Part shown: positions 16,920-24,851 of the stretch, one piece after another
Layout: each line of letters starts with the position of its first letter
Numbering within the stretch: position 1 is the first letter of the stretch
Virus record (IMG/VR): IMGVR_UViG_3300025030_001266
Span: 1-40,691 of that record
Source of the DNA: a virus
Length of the DNA stretch: 40,691 nucleotides
Strand: one strand, 5' to 3'
Made by a program: the position numbers and the translations under genes
The notes under the pieces: generated by a model
The model's database searches: none
What the model saw: the letters and a program-made list of their open reading frames with translations, nothing else
What the model was told of the DNA's origin: nothing

Positions 16920-17133
16920 TTTCTTCTCCTTCTTTATCCTCCATATGGGAATTTTCAAAAACGCCAGCCAGCCAACCTTCCAAGATAGCGCGGGAGACGC
17001 GGGGGCTTTGTTCACCAATGTTTCTGATTACAGGCAAAGGGTCTTGTTTCCTTTTAATCAACTCATATACTTTTTGCCTAGACACTTGTAAGTATCCGGC
17101 AACTTGCGTCACAGTCATCAATTCGTTAACCAT
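16912..17133 (-). CDS. HTH (excisionase/MerR-type) DNA-binding protein
   Basis: The 73-residue protein has a winged-helix/HTH_17 pattern at residues ~6-60: MTVTQVAGYLQVSRQKVYEL, then IRNIGEQSPRVSRAILEGWL, the wing and final helix typical of excisionase-like regulators. It is first in the minus-strand operon and divergent from the primase gene. The promoter's predicted start lands on ATG 17133; ATG 17118 (MTVTQ) is an alternative start. It probably regulates its own divergent promoter region. Confidence 0.8.
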   Translation of the reverse strand: MVNELMTVTQVAGYLQVSRQKVYELIKRKQDPLPVIRNIGEQSPRVSRAILEGWLAGVFENSHMEDKEGEENV

Positions 17134-17139
17134 AGCCTC

Positions 17140-17167
17140 ATATTATCACAACTAAACTACTTGTCAA
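17140..17167 (-). promoter_or_regulatory. Promoter of the minus-strand operon
   Basis: On the minus strand a perfect TTGACA (17162-17167) lies 16 bp from TAATAT (17140-17145). The predicted start is about 17133, the A of the ATG. The -35 sits in a 7-bp inverted repeat (TGTCAAG/CTTGACA) shared with the opposite promoter. Confidence 0.75.
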
Positions 17168-17185
17168 GCACCAACTAATACCCAC

Positions 17186-17214
17186 TTGACAGGCTATTAA
17201 GATTAGAGTAATGT
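17186..17214 (+). promoter_or_regulatory. Promoter of the replication operon
   Basis: TTGACA (17186-17191), a 17-bp spacer and TAATGT (17209-17214). The predicted start is near 17221, three bases before ATG 17224, and no Shine-Dalgarno is present. It is back-to-back with the minus-strand promoter, so one bound regulator could act on both. Confidence 0.65.
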
Positions 17215-17223
17215 GGTCATACC

Positions 17224-17529
17224 ATGTTAAATTCCAAGCCCCGATACATTGTCCACTCCGCATGGAACCGGTACACAAAAGACAACAATCTCTCCACGGC
17301 AAAGAAATTTCCCATTGAAAAAATGTACGAGGGAAGATTGAGACAGGTAGGCAAGGTGATGATGGGCCGTTGCCCCTTCCATGAAGAAAAGACCCCCAGC
17401 TTTGCTATCTATCCGGAAAATAACACCTGGTATTGCTTTGCTTGTTCATCCGGCGGTGATGCAGTTACATATTATATGAAGAAAACCGGAAGTAATTTTG
17501 CCCAGGCAGTGGAGGAATTATCAAGATGA
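17224..17529 (+). CDS. DnaG-type primase zinc-binding (CHC2) protein
   Basis: The 101-residue protein is a free-standing CHC2 zinc domain: C50 and H53 in GRCPFHEEKTPSF, C71 and C74 in WYCFACSSGGDAV, followed by a helix that ends AVEELSR. In DnaG-type primases this domain selects template and initiation sites. Here it is separate from the TOPRIM-helicase gene, which overlaps it by four bases. The start lies directly behind the divergent promoter. Confidence 0.88.
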   Translation: MLNSKPRYIVHSAWNRYTKDNNLSTAKKFPIEKMYEGRLRQVGKVMMGRCPFHEEKTPSFAIYPENNTWYCFACSSGGDAVTYYMKKTGSNFAQAVEELSR

Positions 17530-19130
17530 CAGCCGACCAATATTTCAAAGACCACGGCGTAAATCCGGACTATGCCAAATCCATGGGTCTGTCGTGGGAC
17601 GACCAAGAGATACACATTCCCATCAAAGACGCCGAAGGCAATACTATATTCTCGAAGCACCGGAACCTCCATTACAGCAAAGACAATCCCGAATCAGCCA
17701 AGTACCGCTCCGATAGCGGTTCCCGCGCCGCTCTGTTTAATTATCACGTTGTCAAGGGCAGGCCCTATGTGGTGATCTGCGAGGGAGAAATCGACTCCGT
17801 GAGACTTAATCAGGAGGGCATACCCTCGGTGTCTTCAACAGGCGGGAGTCAAAAGTTCGACCAAGACTGGTCGACTCTATTGGAGTCAACGCAGACCTTT
17901 GTCTGCTACGACTCTGATTTCGCCGGCCAGTCTGGGGTCAAAAAAGTATTGGAGCTGCTGCCAGAAGCCAAAGTAATCCAGCTTCCAAACAAGTACAAAG
18001 ACGTGTGCGACTTCTTTGTAGACGGCCACAACAAGGCGGATTTTATAGCCCTGATGCGCAAGGCGCTGACAAAAGAAGAATGGGAGAGAGTGAACCGCCC
18101 GGAGGATTATGCCCGGATTAGCGCTCAAGAACTGGCCAATATGATGTTTCCTCCAGAGCAATGGCTGGTGGACAAGATCATATATAAGGAAGGGTTTTGT
18201 TTTATATATGGCGCTGAAGGTACCGGCAAGAGTTTCATCACTCTTTCACTGGCCCAAGCCGTAGCCTCTGGCACCGACTGGTTGGGCCAATTCAAAGTCC
18301 CGCAAGCCGGCAAAGTGATGTTTATAGACAAAGAGAACCCCAAGCCCATGCTGGCCCGCAGACTCAAAGCGCTGGGAATGGATAGCCCGAACATTACTTG
18401 GATCAAGTACCCGGAGAAGTTGCAGTTGGTGGATGAGAAAGGCCAAGTGACCCCATTCGCTCAAGCCTTAGCCGATGATGTGGTCGCGGAAGGAATCCAA
18501 ATGATAGTTATAGACAGTTTTGTAGACCTCATGGTCGGGAATGAGAATGCTGCCTCAGACACTCAAATGTTCTTTGATACCATGCGGGCGCTGTTTCCAA
18601 ACGTGGCCATGGTAGTCATTCACCACGAGAACAAACCCAGCCAGGGAGTGTTTAGATCAGATAGTCAAAGGGCCAGAGGTTCCAGTAACATCAGCGCCCA
18701 GACTGTTACCCAGTTTAGGTTGGAAGCGGTAGCCAAAAGTAAAACCGATTTGACGCTCAAGCAAACTAAAGCCAGGGACGCCCAGAAGATAGATAAGTTT
18801 ATGGTTCGGATGGTGGTAGCTACCAACGAAGATGGCGCTACTCAAGTAACGGGATTTGAGTATGTGGGGATAGTCGCTGGAGACATAGATGAGAAAACCG
18901 ATGAAGCTCGAGCAACCATAGAAGAAATGTTGAGCGTAGAATCTCTCATTTCCCGAAAGGAGATTATAGAGTTATGTCAGAATAGAGGAATATCCGAAAG
19001 CACTGTCAGAAGAAGTCTGAAAAAAATGCTGGAGGATGAAATTATTGATGAGACAAGTGATCCGCAAAACAAAAGCAAAAAGAACTATTTTTTAATTAAC
19101 GCCGTGAAAATTGAAGAGGATGGGGAGTAA
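17526..19130 (+). CDS. Primase-helicase (TOPRIM + RecA-like ATPase + winged helix)
   Basis: The 534-residue protein contains TOPRIM at ~80-165 (E86 in ICEGEID, D129-x-D131 in CYDSDFAG), then a RepA/AAA_25-like ATPase at ~205-440: Walker A GAEGTGKS at 229-236, Walker B IVID ending at 330, and VVIHHENKP. A C-terminal winged helix spans ~455-525 (SRKEIIELCQNRGISESTVR). It should prime and unwind DNA at the phage origin. The N-terminal zinc domain is supplied by the upstream gene. A repeat cluster immediately follows and may be its origin. Confidence 0.85.
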   Translation: MTADQYFKDHGVNPDYAKSMGLSWDDQEIHIPIKDAEGNTIFSKHRNLHYSKDNPESAKYRSDSGSRAALFNYHVVKGRPYVVICEGEIDSVRLNQEGIPSVSSTGGSQKFDQDWSTLLESTQTFVCYDSDFAGQSGVKKVLELLPEAKVIQLPNKYKDVCDFFVDGHNKADFIALMRKALTKEEWERVNRPEDYARISAQELANMMFPPEQWLVDKIIYKEGFCFIYGAEGTGKSFITLSLAQAVASGTDWLGQFKVPQAGKVMFIDKENPKPMLARRLKALGMDSPNITWIKYPEKLQLVDEKGQVTPFAQALADDVVAEGIQMIVIDSFVDLMVGNENAASDTQMFFDTMRALFPNVAMVVIHHENKPSQGVFRSDSQRARGSSNISAQTVTQFRLEAVAKSKTDLTLKQTKARDAQKIDKFMVRMVVATNEDGATQVTGFEYVGIVAGDIDEKTDEARATIEEMLSVESLISRKEIIELCQNRGISESTVRRSLKKMLEDEIIDETSDPQNKSKKNYFLINAVKIEEDGE

Positions 19131-19134
19131 ACCC

Positions 19135-19293
19135 TGTTCATGGAGTCTGTTCATGAACACACTTTACAATATAGCTTATTATAGCCATAATTATAAAACA
19201 GTGTTCAAAAGCCTGTTCAAAATTCCTGTGTTATCTAAAAAAGTGTGTTCACTGTTCACTATGTAATAGTGAACACTCTTTTTGAACACACTT
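19135..19293 (+). repeat. TGTTCA/TGAACA repeat cluster, candidate origin
   Basis: Nine TGTTCA or TGAACA hexamers occur in about 155 bp (direct at 19135, 19148, 19202, 19214, 19246, 19253; inverted at 19154, 19270, 19283). They form a 12-bp palindrome (19148-19159), a 10-bp-arm hairpin (19253-19262 with 19266-19275) and an 11-bp inverted pair (19241-19251 with 19283-19293). An AT-rich stretch lies at about 19163-19200. Position next to the primase-helicase suggests an origin. The central hairpin followed by CTCTTTTT could instead or also be a terminator. Confidence 0.6.
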
Positions 19294-19311
19294 GTTTTCA
19301 CGAATAATTTT

Positions 19312-19527
19312 ATGAATGGTGAATTGTTAGAAATTAAATCCTTATTTAAGAAGCTGGCGTCCGCCAGTGTGTGGTGTCAGTCGCACCAGCAAACAGAGCA
19401 ATCGCAGCTCTTGATTGAAAGCTACTGCGAAGCGCTGGAACGATTAGGAGTGTGGCGGCAGTTTGCGGAGGCGGTGTTCGTGTTTGGAATAAACAGTGAA
19501 GTAGCATACAGGGCGTGGAGAGGTTGA
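19312..19527 (+). CDS. Small hypothetical protein
   Basis: The start is taken as ATG 19312; an earlier TTG at 19282 lies inside the inverted repeat. The 71-residue product is helical with two Trp and no recognised motif (LFKKLASASVW, LIESYCEALERLGVW). There is no clear ribosome-binding site. It is the first gene after the repeat cluster. Function unknown. Confidence 0.45.
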   Translation: MNGELLEIKSLFKKLASASVWCQSHQQTEQSQLLIESYCEALERLGVWRQFAEAVFVFGINSEVAYRAWRG

Positions 19528-19599
19528 GGCTAATGCAGAGGTAGGAAGGGCAGGGGAACCACTGGAACCGCCGTTTACGGGGCTTACAGAGGGTGTATA

Positions 19600-19902
19600 A
19601 TGGCTAAAGTTGGTATGAAAATGCCCCAAGCTGTTTATTCTAGTCTTAGTGAGATAACGAAACTACAAACTGATATAATGACTTTTGTGAATTCTTGGGC
19701 GAGGGAGAAAAAGACTCCCATCCCCCAAAAAGAAATAGTTGAATATATGATAATTGCAGAAGTAGGACAACCGACGACGTTGAATGCTTTGACTGGTTTG
19801 TTGCAGAAGGGTTATTTGAGGAAAGCTACGATGACGATATGCCCTTATTGTTCGTCATCGTTATCTAATAAGGCTTTTTATGTAGGATTGAGGACAGTAT
19901 GA
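19600..19902 (+). CDS. Winged-helix DNA-binding protein
   Basis: A GAGGGTG ribosome-binding site lies before ATG 19600. The 100-residue protein has a winged-helix pattern: TDIMTFVNSWAREKKTPIPQ, KEIVEYM, then TTLNALTGLLQKGYLRKA, the alternation of helices and wing seen in LexA/MarR-type domains. A C-terminal CPYC could bind zinc. It is probably a transcriptional regulator of the packaging or replication block; the target is unknown. The next gene starts in its stop (ATGA). Confidence 0.65.
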   Translation: MAKVGMKMPQAVYSSLSEITKLQTDIMTFVNSWAREKKTPIPQKEIVEYMIIAEVGQPTTLNALTGLLQKGYLRKATMTICPYCSSSLSNKAFYVGLRTV

Positions 19903-20147
19903 GTGAAGAAGTTAAGGACAAGGGATTGAGAGTCAGGAGCAGTGCGCCGTTTAAGTTGAAGGATAGACCGGGGCGGAACTTTATGCCTATTCATCTTTTA
20001 AAGAACTTTGGATTTGTGCCGGAGATTATTATAATTGAAAAGGTGCGGGGTGAGTCTAATCGTTTGATTGTTAGGGCGGTGCTGACGCCGGAGGAGATTA
20101 AAAAAGAGGATGTGGAGTTGGCAAAGCAGAAGAAGGAGAAAAAATGA
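19899..20147 (+). CDS. Small basic hypothetical protein
   Basis: The 82-residue protein is Lys/Arg-rich with a central hydrophobic strand (FVPEIIIIEKVRG) and a Lys/Glu-rich C-terminal helix (TPEEIKKEDVELAKQKKEKK). It overlaps genes on both sides by ATGA junctions. The composition suggests nucleic-acid association, but no family is recognised. Confidence 0.6.
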   Translation: MSEEVKDKGLRVRSSAPFKLKDRPGRNFMPIHLLKNFGFVPEIIIIEKVRGESNRLIVRAVLTPEEIKKEDVELAKQKKEKK

Positions 20148-20236
20148 TTGTCTTGGCTATATTGTTTTTGGCTATTGGATATGTGTTCGGTGTGAAATTG
20201 TGTGATGAGTTATATAGAGATATGGAAGGAAAATAA
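20144..20236 (+). CDS. 30-residue membrane micropeptide
   Basis: The ATG at 20144 is preceded by AGAAGGAGAAAAA, an excellent ribosome-binding site, and overlaps the upstream stop. The product is a single hydrophobic helix (IVLAILFLAIGYVFGVKL) with a charged tail. Its TAA overlaps the next ATG (TAATG). It is a small inner-membrane protein of unknown function. Confidence 0.6.
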   Translation: MIVLAILFLAIGYVFGVKLCDELYRDMEGK

Positions 20237-20592
20237 TGGCAGAAGAGGGGGTTATTGTTGTGCAATCCACACAGCAGTTAAGTAACAGGGATGAGCGGGG
20301 GAAGTTTAAGCCTGGTTTTTCTGGCAATCCCGGGGGGCGTCCCAAGGGTTTTTTAACTTCGATAATGTACGATATTTTGAAGAAAGACGGTAATCAGTCA
20401 GAAAATATCATAAAAAAATTATTAGAAATGGCCTTATCTGGTGATATTGCTGCGATTAAAGAGATACTTGATCGGATAGAGGGCAAGTCGGTGATGAAAG
20501 CTGAAGTTAAAACAGTGGACGCGCCAAAGTCTATTTTGGAAACCTATGTACCAACAAACGACAGCAACCAAGAAATTAAGGGCGTTGAGTAG
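20236..20592 (+). CDS. Terminase small subunit-like (DUF5681)
   Basis: The 118-residue protein has the DUF5681 signature DERGKFKPGFSGNPGGRPKG near residues 18-38, followed by a helical part (ENIIKKLLEMALSGDIAAIKEIL). This domain is found upstream of terminase large subunits and probably recognises packaging sites. Its C-terminus overlaps the start of the large subunit by 47 bp, supporting a functional pair. Confidence 0.75.
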   Translation: MAEEGVIVVQSTQQLSNRDERGKFKPGFSGNPGGRPKGFLTSIMYDILKKDGNQSENIIKKLLEMALSGDIAAIKEILDRIEGKSVMKAEVKTVDAPKSILETYVPTNDSNQEIKGVE

Positions 20593-21721
20593 GCGTATCC
20601 GGGGGGTTGGTGGGGGAACTTCGGCTTCAAAGACTGTTTCAATTCTTCTCATCTTAATTGATTATGCTCAATCGCGCGCTGGTGAGTTAATAAGTGTAGT
20701 TTCAGAGTCTTTTCCGCATTTAAAACGGGGCGCTATTAGGGACTTTATGAGTATTATGGTTGAGCATGGATATTTTTTAGACGATAGGTGGAATAAAACA
20801 GATTGTGTTTATACTTTTGAAACGGGTTCTATTATAGAATTTTTCAGCGCCGACCAGCCGGGTAAGGTACGCGGTCCCAGGCGGGATGTGCTTTTTATCA
20901 ATGAGGCGAACAATATTTCTTATGAAACTTATACCCAACTCGAAATTCGGACAAAGAAAGTAGTCTGGCTTGACTGGAACCCGGTGAGTGAGTTCTGGTG
21001 GTACACAGAGGTGGTAAATAAGCAAGACGTGGATTTTATTACTTTGACTTATCGGGATAATGAGGCATTAGACCCGCAGATTATTCAGGCTATTGAAGCT
21101 CGGCGGGATAATAAGCGTTGGTGGGTTGTGTATGGCGAAGGCCAGCTTGGGGAGGCGGAGGGCAAGATTTACCGGGATTGGCAGATTATAGATGAAGTGC
21201 CACATGAAGCTAGACTTGAAAGATACGGGTTGGACTTTGGTTACAGCAATGATCCAACTGCGTCAGATGCTATTTATCGATGGAACGGGGCGTACATCGT
21301 GGACCAGGTAATTCATCAAGTTGGGTTAAGTAACAAACAGATTGCTGACATTTATATCAATATGGCGAGAGCGTTGGTGGTCGCAGATAGTGCGGAACCG
21401 AAAAGTATTGATGAAATAAAGAGCTATGGAATTAACATCTTAGCTTCAACTAAGGGTAAGGGGAGTGTTTTGCAGGGGATACAATATGTTCAGGACCAAC
21501 GGATTTACGTCACCAAGAGGAGTACAGAGACACTGAAAGAGTACCGGAACTACTTTTGGATAACGGACAAGGATGGAAAAAATGTGAATGAGCCTAGCCC
21601 GATTTGGAATCATCACATGGATGATGTTCGGTATGGTATTGTGAGTTGTGCTGGTCGGACGTTATGGAAACCCAATGACCCCGGTGGTGTTAAACCATTA
21701 TTCGAAGGCCTACCGGGTTAG
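20546..21721 (+). CDS. terL: Terminase large subunit
   Basis: The 391-residue protein has the two domains of a packaging motor. The ATPase carries an atypical Walker A, GGTSASKT at 23-30, and Walker B with catalytic E120 in DVLFINEAN. The nuclease domain has D230 in LDFGYSNDPTA, D281 in VVADSAEPKS and a C-terminal HHMDDVRYG acidic motif. The lack of a classical GKT and the arrangement match the Terminase_3/PBSX-like family. It translocates and cuts genomic DNA at the portal. The start at 20546 lies within the small-subunit gene. Confidence 0.92.
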   Translation: MYQQTTATKKLRALSRRIRGVGGGTSASKTVSILLILIDYAQSRAGELISVVSESFPHLKRGAIRDFMSIMVEHGYFLDDRWNKTDCVYTFETGSIIEFFSADQPGKVRGPRRDVLFINEANNISYETYTQLEIRTKKVVWLDWNPVSEFWWYTEVVNKQDVDFITLTYRDNEALDPQIIQAIEARRDNKRWWVVYGEGQLGEAEGKIYRDWQIIDEVPHEARLERYGLDFGYSNDPTASDAIYRWNGAYIVDQVIHQVGLSNKQIADIYINMARALVVADSAEPKSIDEIKSYGINILASTKGKGSVLQGIQYVQDQRIYVTKRSTETLKEYRNYFWITDKDGKNVNEPSPIWNHHMDDVRYGIVSCAGRTLWKPNDPGGVKPLFEGLPG

Positions 21722-21751
21722 TTGCGTCTGCATACTTTGGTGGTTTAATGT
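21722..21751 (+). promoter_or_regulatory. Promoter of portal gene
   Basis: TTGCGT (21722-21727), 18 bp, TAATGT (21746-21751). The predicted start is 21758, exactly the A of the portal ATG, so the portal mRNA would be leaderless. The spacer (CTGCATACTTTGGTGGTT) resembles those of the scaffold and capsid promoters. Confidence 0.6.
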
Positions 21752-21757
21752 ATAAAT

Positions 21758-23485
21758 ATGGCAGACCAAAAAGTAATCATTGACCCAATGAGCTTGGAAC
21801 TCCAGACACTTTTGCTTAACAAAGATGGTGGGTATAACTATCAACAGCGCCGGCATGATCCCTGGGAGGAAACGTACAGCTTTTACAGGGACAAAGTGGT
21901 TATCAATCGCTTGACCCAGCGTCAGTCGGTGCATCTTCCCATGATGAAGTTGGCTTGTCAGACAAACTTGGCCAGCATGGATGATATGCCGGTGAATTAC
22001 TTTGAGAATTTGGACAACGACAAACAAGCAGAGTATTTTAAGAATGAGTATTGGAGAATTACTGGGGAAGACAATAACTTTGAGTTGCAGGACATTGTGG
22101 ACAAAAAGCAGGAGTGGTTGTTTGGACGCACATTCGATCAGTGGCAAGTTGTAGACGGCAAAATTAAGATGACAGTAACTGATCCGCAGGACATTTTGGT
22201 GGATAGATATTGTGATCCATACAATCTTCACTCCTCGCGGTTTCTGATTCACTCACATATCTTCGTGCCGTTATCCTCGCTGGAGAAAAACCAGGACTAT
22301 GACCAGAAGAAAGTGGCGGAACTGAAAGAATGGCACGCTACGAATCAGGGATTGATAAAGAATGTGGCTAATCAGAGGATGTTGACTGAAAAGAACCGCA
22401 AAATGTCTAATATGGGAGTACCGGATGTAGACAATCCTATACTTGGAGAAGTGATAGTCGAACTTAGTCTGCATTTTGTTTTCAGGAAAGAGGGGAACGA
22501 GGAAGAACAGATTTGGTTGTATGTTGAAGCGGATGACCAGAAGATTTTGATGAAAAAGAGGCTGGAAGAAGTGATTGGTACAACCAAGGATCATTTCTTC
22601 AGAAACCATTACCCATACGTTACTTGGGCTGGCGACGTGGAGAAACAGGACTTTTGGAGCGACGGCAAAGGGGATTCAGTTAGACCGTTGAATAAGGTGC
22701 TGGATTCGTGGTTCTCGCAGCTGGTTGAGAATCGGACGCTTAGAAACTTTGGGATGCACTATTACGATTCAACGATTGAGGGTTTTGTTCCGTCTACATT
22801 TAATCCCATTCCTTGGGGATGGTACGGGGTGCCGGGCAAACCAGACGAGGTAATGAAGAAAGTGGAGATTCCAGACTTGTCAGAGTCTTTGGACGAGATG
22901 AACTTTATCATGCAGATGATTGAAAAGAATACAGCAGCTACACCAACTCAACAGGGTGTCCAGACTCAAAACAGAATTACATTAGGAGAGGTAGAGTTAG
23001 CCCTCGGTCAGGCTCAAGAGAGGTCGAAAAGTGTCTCTAAGTTTTACACCCAAGCATGGTTGGATCGGGGAAATATGTTTATCAAGTTGATTGAAGCTGC
23101 CAGCAATAGATTGGATGTTGTAAAGTTTTATAAGAGCGGCAAAAATACGCAGGATTTGTATGCCCGTGAGATTGGTCCTAAAGATTGGATGACGGCGTCC
23201 GGGTATCGGTGCCGGGTTTGGAGTCAAGATGAAAGAAACAAGCAAAGTACAGACACTCTCCAGAAGTTAAATGCGGTAAAGGCGGTTATGCCGTTTAATA
23301 AAAAGTTGAATGAGGTGTATCAGAGGAAGTTGCTGGAGTTTGCTAATCTTACTCCAGAAGATACCAATGCTATAATGCAGGAAGAGAAACAAACTATGGA
23401 AGTGGGACAAAATATGCCAAGTGCTCAACCGACAGGTTCTTTAATGGCGCAGCCAGTTGTTAGTGGTCAACCTACACAAGCATGA
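21758..23485 (+). CDS. Portal protein
   Basis: The 575-residue protein follows terL and precedes scaffold and capsid, the standard position. It shows the portal plan: an N-terminal helical region with a conserved WEETYSFYRDK, a wing region with TVTDPQDILVDRYCDP, a FRNHYPYVTWAGDVEKQDFWSDG stretch before the central stem, and a long helical C-terminal region (GEVELALGQAQERSKSVSKF) ending in a low-complexity Gln/Pro/Met tail. It forms the dodecameric DNA channel at the head vertex. Confidence 0.85.
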   Translation: MADQKVIIDPMSLELQTLLLNKDGGYNYQQRRHDPWEETYSFYRDKVVINRLTQRQSVHLPMMKLACQTNLASMDDMPVNYFENLDNDKQAEYFKNEYWRITGEDNNFELQDIVDKKQEWLFGRTFDQWQVVDGKIKMTVTDPQDILVDRYCDPYNLHSSRFLIHSHIFVPLSSLEKNQDYDQKKVAELKEWHATNQGLIKNVANQRMLTEKNRKMSNMGVPDVDNPILGEVIVELSLHFVFRKEGNEEEQIWLYVEADDQKILMKKRLEEVIGTTKDHFFRNHYPYVTWAGDVEKQDFWSDGKGDSVRPLNKVLDSWFSQLVENRTLRNFGMHYYDSTIEGFVPSTFNPIPWGWYGVPGKPDEVMKKVEIPDLSESLDEMNFIMQMIEKNTAATPTQQGVQTQNRITLGEVELALGQAQERSKSVSKFYTQAWLDRGNMFIKLIEAASNRLDVVKFYKSGKNTQDLYAREIGPKDWMTASGYRCRVWSQDERNKQSTDTLQKLNAVKAVMPFNKKLNEVYQRKLLEFANLTPEDTNAIMQEEKQTMEVGQNMPSAQPTGSLMAQPVVSGQPTQA

Positions 23486-23805
23486 GCATCATAGATGATT
23501 TATTATCGAAAGCCGGACTTAAATATGAAGAGTTAAAACCTATAGAGAAGGAAACGCTTAATACTTGGCTTCAAGCGTTTCAGCAGTCAGAATTGAATGT
23601 GGGAGTAATTAAACAGTATATCGCTACAATGCGGGACGCTGTGGAGCAGGAACTCACTAAAACAGGAAATACCAAGGATCAAGATATTTTGTTAAAAGCT
23701 AGACTAAGGAACTATATGTTACTTGAAGCGTTTTTATCTACGCCAGAGAAGGCTAAACAGCAAATGGAGAATGCGATAGCTGGACTGGCTAATTCATTGA
23801 GGTAA
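23482..23805 (+). CDS. Hypothetical helical protein between portal and scaffold
   Basis: The 107-residue protein is almost entirely helical (SKAGLKYEELKPIEKETLN, WLQAFQQSELNVGVIKQYI, MLLEAFLSTPEKAKQQMENA) with no Cys. It overlaps the portal stop by four bases. The location suggests a head-assembly accessory. No family recognised. Confidence 0.65.
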   Translation: MSIIDDLLSKAGLKYEELKPIEKETLNTWLQAFQQSELNVGVIKQYIATMRDAVEQELTKTGNTKDQDILLKARLRNYMLLEAFLSTPEKAKQQMENAIAGLANSLR

Positions 23806-23815
23806 GGTGATTTCA

Positions 23816-23983
23816 ATGCAACACGGAAAACGCATGGGCAATGGGAAGAAATTGACCAGTGCTAAAGCCAAGAAGATTTTGGCTGACGGCACGGTTCGTG
23901 GTCACAAATTGACTAAAAAACAAAGGAGATTCATGGGTGCGATTGCTGGCGGCCAAAAACCACGAAAGAGCAAAAGAGCTTGA
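23816..23983 (+). CDS. Small basic conserved phage protein
   Basis: An AGGTGA site at 23810-23815 region precedes ATG 23816. The 55-residue product is very basic, with LTSAKAKKILADGTVRGHK followed by LTKKQRRFMGAIAGGQKPRK, a motif I recall in small proteins encoded near phage head genes (a KAKKIL-DGTV-G-LT-KQ-F-GA-AGG pattern). It may bind DNA or the portal; the role is not established. The following promoter begins at its last codon. Confidence 0.65.
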   Translation: MQHGKRMGNGKKLTSAKAKKILADGTVRGHKLTKKQRRFMGAIAGGQKPRKSKRA

Positions 23984-24009
23984 CACCTGATAATTCTTGT
24001 GGTTAATAT
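23980..24009 (+). promoter_or_regulatory. Promoter of scaffold gene
   Basis: TTGACA (23980-23985), 18 bp, TAATAT (24004-24009). The spacer CCTGATAATTCTTGTGGT closely resembles that of the capsid promoter. The predicted start, about 24016, leaves a 35-nt leader that carries a hairpin, unlike most promoters here. Confidence 0.75.
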
Positions 24010-24022
24010 CTAATTGTTGAAC

Positions 24023-24046
24023 CTAACCCCGTAAGGGACTGGTTAG
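24023..24046 (+). promoter_or_regulatory. Leader hairpin before scaffold gene
   Basis: CTAACC (24023-24028) pairs with GGTTAG (24041-24046), with CCC and GGG inside the loop able to pair further. A related CTAACC plus GACTGGT pair occurs in the capsid leader (25180-25201). It may control translation or mRNA stability of the two head genes; that is inference. Confidence 0.5.
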
Positions 24047-24050
24047 AATT

Positions 24051-24851
24051 ATGCCTAAAGGACATACAAAACCAACTAAAGAAGAACTTGATGCGGATAT
24101 TAAGAAGTCCCTTGAAGAAGCGGAAGCGTTGAAAGATCAGCCGGAACCAAAACTAGATGAGCCAGCACCTGAACCTGAACCTGTTGTGGAGCCAGGGCTT
24201 GTTGTAGAGCCAGCACCTGAACCTGAACCTGTTGTGGAGCCGGAGCCGGAAATAGATTACAAGAAAAGATTTGTGGAATCCACTAAAGAGGGGCAAATTC
24301 TTCATTCTAAGACGAAGAAGATGGCCGAGGCGATTGATAAGGCTGGTGAGATACCTGAATCTACTGATGAAGAAATGATTAAAGAATATCCAGATTGGGA
24401 AATCATGGACGAGGCGACCAAGAAGATCGCCAAAAGCAATACTCGCAACGAACGCAGATTTGCCATTATTGCTGAAGCGCACAAAGAATCTAAAGATATA
24501 GAAGTATGGCATGAAAAGGTGGATGCTTTTATATCTGATCCCCGGACTTTGATAGATAACTCGGAACTTGAGGGGCGTGAGACTGATTTCAGGGTGTTTG
24601 CCACTAAACCAACTCGTCGGGGGGCCGATCTTAAAGACATAGTATCTTCATTTTTGTGGGAATTGGGCAGAAGTGTTAAACCGGCCAGCAAAGGACAAAT
24701 GTTTCCTACGGGGTCGGGGGGTCCGAACGACAGGCCTAAGCCAAAATCCGATAAATTGTCTATTGACGAGGCTCGTATGCTTCGTAAAAATGACTATCCT
24801 AAGTATGTAGAGCTTCTGAAGGCGGGGAAAATTGATCTAACTACCATTTGA
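24051..24851 (+). CDS. Capsid scaffolding protein
   Basis: The 266-residue protein directly precedes the major capsid. It is acidic and helical, with a Pro/Glu repeat at ~35-65 (PEPVVEPGLVVEPAPEPEPV), a coiled-coil-like centre, and a C-terminal basic and helical part (SDKLSIDEARMLRKNDYPKY) of the kind that docks to coat protein. These features and position fit a scaffold. No protease motif is present. Its end overlaps a minus-strand gene by 15 bp. Confidence 0.75.
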   Translation: MPKGHTKPTKEELDADIKKSLEEAEALKDQPEPKLDEPAPEPEPVVEPGLVVEPAPEPEPVVEPEPEIDYKKRFVESTKEGQILHSKTKKMAEAIDKAGEIPESTDEEMIKEYPDWEIMDEATKKIAKSNTRNERRFAIIAEAHKESKDIEVWHEKVDAFISDPRTLIDNSELEGRETDFRVFATKPTRRGADLKDIVSSFLWELGRSVKPASKGQMFPTGSGGPNDRPKPKSDKLSIDEARMLRKNDYPKYVELLKAGKIDLTTI

